From positions 1 to 7,522 of the forward strand of contig JAJZHS010000114.1 of the NCBI GenBank assembly GCA_021798395.1: a stretch of 7,522 bases of DNA, given 5' to 3'. Both the position numbers and the translations under genes were made by a program. The first letter of the stretch is position 1. Each line of letters begins with the position of its first letter. The stretch is from Pseudomonadota bacterium (lineage in GTDB: Bacteria; Pseudomonadota; Gammaproteobacteria; Burkholderiales; Burkholderiaceae_C). Positions 1 to 5,879 of the stretch are shown piece by piece. The notes under the pieces are model-generated. The model saw only the letters and a program-made list of their open reading frames with translations. It searched no databases and was not told the DNA's origin.

Positions 1-886
1 CGGCGACGCCGCGCCGCGCCAGCGACGCGCGCACCGCGGCGCCGAGCTCGAACTGCGCCGCCTGCAGCCGCGGCAGCCCGTACGCGAAAGCCTCGAGCAT
101 GGCGTCGCGCACGTGCGCCAGGCCGTCGGTCGGCATGGTGGCGTGGTAGGCGTGGCCGCCGTTTTCGTAGGCCTGCATGATCTGGTGCCACTTTTTCAGG
201 TCGCAGACGAAGCTGTCGCTGCTGGTCGCTTGCAGCCGCTCCAGCGCGCGCGCCGACAGCATGGCGAAACCGGCGCACGGCGTCGCGCTCCAGCCTTTCT
301 GCGGCGCGCTGAGCAGAACGTCGACGCCCAGCGCGCCCATGTCGACCCAGGCCGCGCCGGACGCGATGCAGTCGAGCACGAACAGCGCGCCGACTTCGTG
401 CGCGGCGTCGGACAGGCGCGTGAGGTAATCGTCGGGCAGCAGCATGCCGGCCGAGGTCTCGACGTGCGGCGCGAACACGACGGCCGGGCGCTCGCGGCGC
501 ACCGTCTCGACGACGGCGTCGATCGGCGGCGGCGCGAACGGCGCCTCGACGCCGTCGCCCTGGCGCCGCGCCTTCAGCACCGTGACGTCGTCGCTGAGCC
601 TGCCGGCCTCGATGATCTGCGACCAGCGGTAGCTGAACCAGCCGTTGCGCACGATCAGCACTCGCTGGCGCTGCACGAACTGGCGCGCCACTGCTTCCAT
701 CGCGAAGCTGCCGCTGCCCGGAACGATCACCGCGGCCTGCGCGCCGTAGGCTTCGCGCAGCATCGCCGACACGTCGCGCATCACGCGCTGGAATCGCTGC
801 GACATGTGGTTCAGCGCGCGATCGGTGTAGACGACCGAATACTCGAGAAGGCCCTCCGGGTCGACGTCGGGCAGCAAGGCTGGCAT
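1..886 (-). CDS. Class V PLP-dependent aminotransferase, alanine-glyoxylate aminotransferase-like (3' end outside window)
   Basis: Read on the minus strand from ATG at 886-884, this gives 295 codons without a stop and runs off the left edge. Roughly 80-100 C-terminal residues of a usual 380-400 residue protein are missing. Fold type I class V hallmarks are visible: a phosphate-binding GSGSFAMEA segment (residues 57-65), HVETSAG (141-147), Asp172 in LFVLDCIAS (expected to pair with the PLP ring nitrogen), and SAPQKGW (193-199) with Lys197 as the Schiff-base lysine. YHAT (247-250) matches the family's YHxTxP-type substrate loop. The family (AGXT/serine-pyruvate, COG0075-like) moves amino groups from alanine or serine to glyoxylate or other 2-oxo acids in the cytoplasm. 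The exact substrate pair cannot be read from sequence, and the C-terminal carboxylate-binding arginine is outside the window. The start is supported by a perfect AGGAGG six bases upstream. The gene is transcribed divergently from the aceK operon. Confidence 0.9.
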   Translation of the reverse strand, partial: MPALLPDVDPEGLLEYSVVYTDRALNHMSQRFQRVMRDVSAMLREAYGAQAAVIVPGSGSFAMEAVARQFVQRQRVLIVRNGWFSYRWSQIIEAGRLSDDVTVLKARRQGDGVEAPFAPPPIDAVVETVRRERPAVVFAPHVETSAGMLLPDDYLTRLSDAAHEVGALFVLDCIASGAAWVDMGALGVDVLLSAPQKGWSATPCAGFAMLSARALERLQATSSDSFVCDLKKWHQIMQAYENGGHAYHATMPTDGLAHVRDAMLEAFAYGLPRLQAAQFELGAAVRASLARRGVA

Positions 887-892
887 GGATCC

Positions 893-898
893 CCTCCT
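893..898 (-). promoter_or_regulatory. Ribosome binding site of the aminotransferase gene
   Basis: The minus strand reads AGGAGG here, a consensus Shine-Dalgarno sequence with a 6-base spacer to the ATG at 886-884. It fixes the start codon. It is the strongest ribosome binding site in the window. Confidence 0.85.
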
Positions 899-929
899 GT
901 GGTGGCGGATTGTTCCGGCACGCCCGCGG

Positions 930-944
930 GTCGCGGCGCGCGAC
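930..944. repeat. Perfect 6-bp inverted repeat with 3-base spacer
   Basis: GTCGCG is followed by GCG and then CGCGAC, a perfect dyad. It lies between the two divergent starts, so it could be an operator. In DNA this GC-rich, short dyads also arise by chance. It is not followed by a T-run in either direction, so it is not an intrinsic terminator. Confidence 0.3.
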
Positions 945-976
945 GTTTCAATCTAGCACGCGCCGAATCGGGCCGC

Positions 977-986
977 TTGCGCGCAA
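977..986. repeat. Perfect 10-bp palindrome, candidate operator half-sites
   Basis: TTGCGCGCAA is a perfect palindrome flanked by non-matching bases, about 107 bases before the aceK start and 91 bases from the aminotransferase start. Such a position suits a regulator acting on either promoter. It matches no operator I can name with confidence. Confidence 0.3.
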
Positions 987-1092
987 ACGCCGGGCACGAC
1001 CCGCGATCCGGGGTTTTCCCGCGCATACTCCCTGTTCACCGGCTCGCTGCCGGATTACATTGATCCATTCGACAGACCCGGCAGCCGCGTCG

Positions 1093-2874
1093 ATGAATCC
1101 CTTCCCGCCCCGCCTCGATTCCCAGCTCGCCTACGACATCGCGCGCGCGCTGCTCGACGGCTTCAACAAGCACTACCGGCTGTTCCGCGAGGTCAGCCGC
1201 GCGGCCAAGAGCCGCTTCGAGGCCTCCGACTGGGCCGCGCAGCAGCGCGCGCAGCGCGAGCGCATCGCGTTCTACGACCTGCGTGTCGACGAGGCGGTCG
1301 AGCGCATGCAGACCGAGTTCGACGTCGCCTCGCTGGACACCGGAGTCTGGCACCAGGCCAAGCTGCACTACATCGGCCTGCTGACCGACCACCTGCAGCC
1401 CGAACTGGCCGAGACCTTCTTCAATTCGGTGACGACCAAGGTGCTGCGGCGCGAGCACTTCCACAACGACATCCTGTTCGTGCGCCCGGCGCTGTCGACC
1501 GAGTACATCGAATACGACGAGCCGGCCGCGCAGCCGACCTACCGCGCCTACTACCCGACGCGCGCCACGCTGCGCGAGACGCTGACGCGCATCGTGCACA
1601 ACTTCCAGCTGCAGCGCCCGTTCGCCGACCTCGACGGCGACGTCGGCCGGGTGCTGCAGCGCCTCGAACACCGGCTCGAAGGCGCGCGGCTGCGGGGCAA
1701 CTTCCAGATCCAGGTGCTGTCGTCGCTGTTCTTCCGCAACAAGGGCGCGTACGTCGTCGGCCGGGTGATCAACGGCTACCAGGAATTCCCGCTGGTGCTG
1801 CCGATCCTGCACGACGCTTGCGGCCGCCTGGCCGTCGACACCGTGCTGCTGCACGAGGACGACGTGCTGCTGCTGTTCTCGTTCGCCCGCGCCTACTTCC
1901 TGGTCGAGATGGCGGTGCCGGCGGCGTACGTGCAATTCCTGCGCAGCCTGATGCCGCGCAAGCCGCGCTCGGAGCTGTACAACGCGCTGGGCCTGGCCAA
2001 GCAGGGCAAGACTCTGTTCTACCGCGACTTCCTCTACCACCTGCGGCATTCCAGCGACGCGTTCACGACCGCGCCCGGAATCAAGGGCATGGTCATGCTG
2101 GTGTTCAACCTGCCGTCGTTCCCGTTCGTGTTCAAGGTCATCCGCGACTTCTACCCGCCGCCGAAGGAAACCACGCGCGAGCAGATCCAGGCCAAGTACC
2201 TGCTGGTCAAGCAGCACGACCGCGTCGGCCGCATGGCCGACACCCTCGAGTACTCGAACGTGGCGTTCCCGCGCGAGCGCTTCGACCCGGCGCTGATCGA
2301 AGAGCTCAAGGCCACCTGCGGCTCGCAGGTCGAGGACGATGGCAGCCTGCTGGTGATCCGCCACTGCTACATCGAGCGGCGCATGATCCCGCTGAACATC
2401 TACCTGCGCGAAGCCACGCCCGAGCAGCTCGAGGCCGCGGTCGTCGACTACGGCAACGCGCTCAAGGACCTGATCGCGGCCAACATCTTCCCCGGCGACA
2501 TGTTGTGGAAGAACTTCGGCGTGACCCGCCACGGCAAGGTGGTGTTCTACGACTACGACGAAATCGAGTACATCACCGACTGCAACTTCCGCCGCGTTCC
2601 GCCGCCGCGCTTCGAGGAGGACGAGCTGTCGGCCGAGCCGTGGTACGCGGTCGGCCCGCACGACGTCTTCCCCGAGACGTTCGCCGCGTTCCTGCTCGGC
2701 GACCCGGACGTGCGGCGGGTGTTCATGGCCCATCATGCCGACCTGCTCGATCCGGCGTACTGGAGCGCGCAGCAGGCGCGCAACCGCGCCGGGCAACTGA
2801 TCGACGTTTTTCCCTACGACCCCGCGCTGCGCTTCGAGACAGGCGCAGCCCAACCCGACAAGGAGCTGTCATGA
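1093..2874 (+). CDS. aceK: AceK, bifunctional isocitrate dehydrogenase kinase/phosphatase
   Basis: This 593-residue protein (E. coli AceK is 578) phosphorylates isocitrate dehydrogenase to switch it off and dephosphorylates it to switch it on, controlling the split between the TCA cycle and the glyoxylate bypass. The N-terminal half (about 1-310) matches the AMP-responsive regulatory domain; QGKTLFYRDF lies at 304-313. The kinase-fold half contains APGIKGM (327-333), LPSFPFVFK (340-348) with Lys348 matching E. coli Lys336, and HDRVGRMADTLEYSNVA (375-391) with Asp383 at the position of phosphatase-critical Asp371. FPGDMLWKNFG (466-476) and FYDYDE (485-490) supply Asp469, Asn474, Asp487 and Asp489, equivalent to Asp457, Asn462, Asp475 and Asp477. 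All key residues are kept, so both activities are expected. The ATG at 1093 aligns with the family N-terminus, but no clear Shine-Dalgarno precedes it; an in-frame TTG at 1060 is a weaker alternative. It is first in the operon, with no aceA or aceB beside it, and overlaps the thiolase by 4 bases. Confidence 0.97.
   Translation: MNPFPPRLDSQLAYDIARALLDGFNKHYRLFREVSRAAKSRFEASDWAAQQRAQRERIAFYDLRVDEAVERMQTEFDVASLDTGVWHQAKLHYIGLLTDHLQPELAETFFNSVTTKVLRREHFHNDILFVRPALSTEYIEYDEPAAQPTYRAYYPTRATLRETLTRIVHNFQLQRPFADLDGDVGRVLQRLEHRLEGARLRGNFQIQVLSSLFFRNKGAYVVGRVINGYQEFPLVLPILHDACGRLAVDTVLLHEDDVLLLFSFARAYFLVEMAVPAAYVQFLRSLMPRKPRSELYNALGLAKQGKTLFYRDFLYHLRHSSDAFTTAPGIKGMVMLVFNLPSFPFVFKVIRDFYPPPKETTREQIQAKYLLVKQHDRVGRMADTLEYSNVAFPRERFDPALIEELKATCGSQVEDDGSLLVIRHCYIERRMIPLNIYLREATPEQLEAAVVDYGNALKDLIAANIFPGDMLWKNFGVTRHGKVVFYDYDEIEYITDCNFRRVPPPRFEEDELSAEPWYAVGPHDVFPETFAAFLLGDPDVRRVFMAHHADLLDPAYWSAQQARNRAGQLIDVFPYDPALRFETGAAQPDKELS
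2860..2865 (+). promoter_or_regulatory. Ribosome binding site of the thiolase gene, inside aceK
   Basis: AAGGAG lies within the last codons of aceK, 5 bases before the thiolase ATG at 2871. Together with the ATGA stop-start overlap, it suggests translational coupling of the two genes. Confidence 0.8.
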
Positions 2875-4052
2875 CTACCGATCCCATCGTCATCGCCTCG
2901 GCCGCGCGCACCCCGATCGGCGGCCTGCTCGGCGATTTCGCCGCGCTGCCGGCGTGGCAGCTCGGCGCCACCGCGGTGGCCGCCGCGGTGCGGCGCGCCG
3001 GAATCCAGGGCGACGCCGTCGACGAAGTGCTGCTGGGCAACTGCCTGATGGCCGGCCAGGGCCAGGCCCCGGCGCGGCAGGCGGCGCTGGCCGCCGGGCT
3101 GCCGCAGGCCGCCGGAGCGGTGACGCTGTCGAAGATGTGCGGCTCGGGAATGCGCGCCATGATGTTCGCCCACGACATGCTCGCCGTCGGCTCGGCGCGG
3201 GTGGTCGTCGCCGGCGGCATGGAGAGCATGACCAACGCGCCGCACCTGGCCTTCGTGCGCAAGGGCGTCAAATACGGAATCACCCAGTTCTACGACCACA
3301 TGGCGCTCGACGGCCTGGAAGACGCCTACGACCGCGGCAAGGCGATGGGCGTGTTCGCCGAGACCTGCGTCGACAAGTACGGTTTCACGCGCGAGGCGAT
3401 GGACGCGTTCGCGGTCGAGTCGACCGCGCGCAGCCGCCGCGCCAACGAGGACGGCAGCTTCGACTGGGAAATCGCCCCGGTGGCGCTGCAGGGTCGCGGC
3501 GAGACCACCGAGGTCAAGCGCGACGAGCAGCCGTTCAAGGCGCGTCCGGACAAGATCCCCACGCTCAAGCCGGCGTTTCGCAAGGACGGCAGCATCACCG
3601 CGGCGACCTCGTCGAGCATTTCCGACGGCGCCGCCGCGCTGGTGCTGATGCGCGCCTCCACCGCCGCCGAGCTCGGCTGCACCCCGCTGGCGCGGATCCA
3701 CGCCCATGCCGTGCACGCGCAGGCGCCCGAGTGGTTCACCACGGCTCCGGTCGGCGCCATCCGCAAGGCGCTGGACAAGGCCGGCTGGGCCGTCGGCGAC
3801 GTCGATCTGTGGGAAGTCAACGAAGCGTTCGCCGCGGTCACCATGGCCGCGATGCGCGAGTTCTCGCTGCCGCACGACATCGTCAACGTGCACGGCGGCG
3901 CGGTGGCGCTGGGCCACCCGATCGGCGCCAGCGGCGCACGCATCGTCGTCACCCTGCTCGGCGCGCTGCGCAAGCTCGGGCTGCGTCGCGGCGTCGCCGC
4001 GCTGTGCATCGGCGGCGGCGAAGCCACCGCGATGGCGCTCGAGCTGCTCTGA
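2871..4052 (+). CDS. Acetyl-CoA C-acetyltransferase / 3-ketoacyl-CoA thiolase family protein
   Basis: This full-length 393-residue thiolase cleaves 3-ketoacyl-CoA (such as acetoacetyl-CoA) with CoA to give acetyl-CoA, or runs in reverse. All four thiolase fingerprints are present: the nucleophile Cys90 in SKMCGSGMRA (CxS), NEAF at 317-320, GHP at 348-350 with His349, and CIGGG with Cys379 (CxG). Numbering is one ahead of the Zoogloea ramigera enzyme (Cys89, Asn316, His348, Cys378), so overall it is a type II-like enzyme. Two pocket regions differ from that model. The usual YHMG loop reads KAMG (157-160), so the His156 equivalent is Ala158. The usual VMGTGP loop reads WFTTAP (288-293), placing Phe289 where Met288 would be. 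Substrate length is therefore uncertain. The start overlaps the aceK stop and has a good ribosome binding site. Its place between aceK and an acyl-CoA dehydrogenase favours a catabolic role over polyhydroxybutyrate synthesis; no reductase or PHA synthase gene is nearby. Confidence 0.94.
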   Translation: MTTDPIVIASAARTPIGGLLGDFAALPAWQLGATAVAAAVRRAGIQGDAVDEVLLGNCLMAGQGQAPARQAALAAGLPQAAGAVTLSKMCGSGMRAMMFAHDMLAVGSARVVVAGGMESMTNAPHLAFVRKGVKYGITQFYDHMALDGLEDAYDRGKAMGVFAETCVDKYGFTREAMDAFAVESTARSRRANEDGSFDWEIAPVALQGRGETTEVKRDEQPFKARPDKIPTLKPAFRKDGSITAATSSSISDGAAALVLMRASTAAELGCTPLARIHAHAVHAQAPEWFTTAPVGAIRKALDKAGWAVGDVDLWEVNEAFAAVTMAAMREFSLPHDIVNVHGGAVALGHPIGASGARIVVTLLGALRKLGLRRGVAALCIGGGEATAMALELL

Positions 4053-4065
4053 CGGGGCGCGCACC

Positions 4066-5193
4066 ATGCTGCTCGACGCCGACCACGCGATGATCCGCGA
4101 CGCGGTGCGCGATTACGTGCGCGCCGAAATCGCGCCGCACGCCGCGGCCTGGGCGCGCACGCGCCACTTCCCGCGCGACGCGCTGCGCGGCCTGGGCGCG
4201 CTGGGCTGCCTGGGAATCGCGGTGCCGGCGCAGTGGGACGGCGCCGGGCTCGACTACCTGGCGCTGGCTCTGGCGCTGGAGGAGATCGCCGCCGGCGACG
4301 GCGCCACCAGCACCATCGTCAGCGTCAACAACTGCCCGGTGTGCTCGATCCTGCTCGCCGCAGCCGACGACGCGCAGCGCCAGCGCTGGCTGAAGGCCCT
4401 GGCGCGCGGCGAGGCGATCGGCGCCTTCGCGCTGACCGAGCCGCAAGCCGGATCCGACGCGTCGAACCTGCGCACCACCGCCAAGCGCGCCGGCGACCAC
4501 TACGTGCTCGACGGCGTCAAGCAGTTCATCACCAGCGGCGCCAACGCGGCCGTGGCGATCGTCATCGCCGCCACCGACCGCGACGCCGGCAAGCGCGGAC
4601 TGAGCGCGTTCCTGGTCCCCACCGACACGCCCGGCTACATCGTCGAGCGCGTCGAGGACAAGGCCGGGCAGCACGCCAGCGACACCGCGCAGATCCGCTT
4701 CGACGGCTGCCGCGTGCCGGCATCGGCGCGGCTGGGCGCCGAAGGCGACGGCTACCGCATCGCGCTGTCGGGCCTCGAGGGCGGGCGCATCGGCATCGCC
4801 GCGCAGTCGGTGGGCATGGCGCGCGCCGCGTTCGACGCCGCGCAGCGCTACGCGCACGAGCGCAGCGCGTTCGGGCGGCCGATCTTCGAGCACCAGGCGG
4901 TGCAGTTCCGCCTCGCCGACATGGCCACGCGCATCGAGGCCGCGCGCCAGTTGCTGTGGCACGCGGCCGCGCTGAAGGACGCCGGCCTGCCGTGCCTGAC
5001 CGAGGCCGCGATGGCCAAGCTCAACGCCAGCGAAATGGCCGAGCGGGTGTGCAGCGAGGCCATGCAGATCCACGGCGGCTACGGCTACGTCGAGGACTTC
5101 CCGGTCGAGCGCATCTGGCGCGACGCCCGCGTGTGCCAGATCTACGAAGGCACCAGCGACGTGCAGCGCATCCTGATCGCGCGTGCGCTGTAG
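4066..5193 (+). CDS. Acyl-CoA dehydrogenase, short-chain/MmgC-like type
   Basis: This 375-residue FAD enzyme oxidises an acyl-CoA to the trans-2-enoyl-CoA, passing electrons to electron-transfer flavoprotein. Domain order is standard: N-terminal helical domain (about 1-115), beta domain starting with AFALTEPQAGSD (120-131) and including KQFITSG (152-158), then the C-terminal helical domain (from about 228). ERSAFGRPI (265-273) contains Arg266, expected to contact FAD, and QIHGGYGY (334-341) is the usual cofactor loop. The catalytic base is Glu361 in IYEGTSD, the position used in short- and medium-chain enzymes. Isovaleryl-CoA dehydrogenase puts its base on an earlier helix, and here the matching segment reads LEGGRIG without that Glu, so this is unlikely to be isovaleryl-CoA dehydrogenase. 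A straight short-chain or 2-methyl-branched substrate fits best, by inference. The ATG lies 13 bases after the thiolase stop with only a weak GGGG (4054-4057) as ribosome binding site, suggesting dependence on translation of the upstream gene. Confidence 0.95.
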   Translation: MLLDADHAMIRDAVRDYVRAEIAPHAAAWARTRHFPRDALRGLGALGCLGIAVPAQWDGAGLDYLALALALEEIAAGDGATSTIVSVNNCPVCSILLAAADDAQRQRWLKALARGEAIGAFALTEPQAGSDASNLRTTAKRAGDHYVLDGVKQFITSGANAAVAIVIAATDRDAGKRGLSAFLVPTDTPGYIVERVEDKAGQHASDTAQIRFDGCRVPASARLGAEGDGYRIALSGLEGGRIGIAAQSVGMARAAFDAAQRYAHERSAFGRPIFEHQAVQFRLADMATRIEAARQLLWHAAALKDAGLPCLTEAAMAKLNASEMAERVCSEAMQIHGGYGYVEDFPVERIWRDARVCQIYEGTSDVQRILIARAL

Positions 5194-5222
5194 CGAGCCG
5201 GGGCGAAACAGAACGACAACCG

Positions 5223-5227
5223 AGGAG
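5223..5227 (+). promoter_or_regulatory. Ribosome binding site of the DsbA-fold isomerase-like gene
   Basis: AGGAG lies 6 bases before the ATG at 5234, in the 40-base gap after the acyl-CoA dehydrogenase stop. The gap holds no hairpin followed by a T-run, so read-through from upstream is expected. Confidence 0.75.
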
Positions 5228-5233
5228 ACCACG

Positions 5234-5836
5234 ATGCCCGTATCGCCGATCACCCTGTTCTTCGATTTCTCGTCCCCCTACTCGTACCTGGCCAGCCGGG
5301 TCATCGAGGATCTCGCCGCGCGCCACGACCGCGGCATCGAATGGGTGCCGATGCTGCTCGGCCCGGTGTTCGCGTCGACCGGGTCGCGACCGCTGGTCGA
5401 GCAGCCGCTGAAAGGTCCGTACGCGCTGATCGACATCCAGCGCTCGGCGCGCTACCTCGGCGTGCCGTACCGGCACCCGTCGCCGTTCCCGATCGCCACC
5501 CACCAGGCCGCGCGCGTGACCGTCGCGCTGCTGCAGCAGCGCCCCGAGCTGGCTCTGCCGTGGATCCACGCCGCGTTCGACGCCTATTTCACGCAGGGCA
5601 GCAACCTCGGCGACATGGCGCAGCTGCACGCGCTCGGCACCGGGCTCGGCCTCGACGCGGGGCAGATCGACGCCTGGTGCGGCGACGCCCGCATCAAGGC
5701 CGCGCTGAAGGCCAACGTCGACCGCGCACTGGCCGCCGGAGTCTGCGGCGCGCCGTTCTTCGTCGTCGACGGCGAACCGTTCTGGGGCGTCGACCGCCTG
5801 CCTCAGCTCGAGCGCTGGCTCGAAGCCCGCTTCTGA
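5234..5836 (+). CDS. 2-hydroxychromene-2-carboxylate isomerase / GST-kappa-like protein (DsbA fold)
   Basis: This 200-residue protein has the length and layout of the HCCA isomerase/GST-kappa group: a thioredoxin fold with a helical insert. The N-terminus reads FFDFSSPYSYLA (9-20), matching the family's FDFxSPFSYLA strand; Ser14, just before Pro15, is the residue expected to activate glutathione. There is no CxxC, so it is not a thiol oxidase. LLGPVF (41-46) and the GVCGAPFFVVDGEPFWGVDRL segment (169-189), with Pro174 as the cis-proline, complete the fold; D187-RL is the usual end of the pocket. Characterised members isomerise a naphthalene-pathway intermediate with glutathione, but no other aromatic-ring degradation gene is visible here, so that exact role is unlikely. 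A glutathione-dependent isomerase, conjugation or detoxification role linked to acyl-CoA breakdown is conjecture. Many proteobacterial genomes carry such genes beside acyl-CoA genes. No signal peptide is seen, so it is cytoplasmic. Confidence 0.85.
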   Translation: MPVSPITLFFDFSSPYSYLASRVIEDLAARHDRGIEWVPMLLGPVFASTGSRPLVEQPLKGPYALIDIQRSARYLGVPYRHPSPFPIATHQAARVTVALLQQRPELALPWIHAAFDAYFTQGSNLGDMAQLHALGTGLGLDAGQIDAWCGDARIKAALKANVDRALAAGVCGAPFFVVDGEPFWGVDRLPQLERWLEARF

Positions 5837-5868
5837 CCCGCCGTTACACGCCGACCACACCAACATCC

Positions 5869-5873
5869 AGGAG
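5869..5873 (+). promoter_or_regulatory. Ribosome binding site of the acyl-CoA synthetase gene
   Basis: AGGAG lies 6 bases before the ATG at 5880 and supports this start. The 43-base gap from the preceding stop contains no terminator-like structure. Confidence 0.75.
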
Positions 5874-5879
5874 ACGAGC

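Larger units (their letters stand above)
887..1092. promoter_or_regulatory. Divergent intergenic region between aminotransferase gene and aceK
   Basis: This is the only non-coding stretch of any size in the window, and it must hold the promoters of both divergent units. I see no hexamer pair close to a sigma-70 consensus with 16-18 base spacing on either strand. An AT-richer patch lies around 945-956 and another around 1054-1070. Three small symmetric elements are present: GTCGCG-GCG-CGCGAC (930-944), TTGCGCGCAA (977-986), and a 5-bp hairpin with CCGGC/GCCGG arms (1039-1053). That the region is regulatory is inferred from gene orientation. No specific regulator can be named. Confidence 0.6.

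Noticed and set aside
113..1063. A 316-codon plus-strand open frame across the aminotransferase gene and spacer
   Set aside because: It is antisense to a clear PLP enzyme, has Arg/His/Ala-rich composition and no ribosome binding site or domain.
910..1092. 61 extra codons in frame upstream of aceK ATG 1093
   Set aside because: This stretch is Arg/Pro/Ser-rich, does not match the AceK N-terminus, and lacks a ribosome binding site at 910. The family alignment begins at MNPFPPRLDS.
1036..2853. A 605-codon open frame on the minus strand opposite aceK
   Set aside because: The product is rich in low-complexity Arg/Val/Glu/His/Gln, has no recognisable motif, and lies wholly opposite a clear aceK. 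Long antisense frames are expected in DNA with this third-position GC bias.
4516..4542. KQFITSG in the acyl-CoA dehydrogenase where many relatives have FITNG
   Set aside because: Asn-to-Ser here is, as far as I recall, common in proteobacterial short-chain-type dehydrogenases and leaves the FAD site intact.
5194..5233. Possible transcription terminator between the dehydrogenase and the isomerase-like gene
   Set aside because: There is no stable hairpin with a following T-run. The same holds for 5837-5879.
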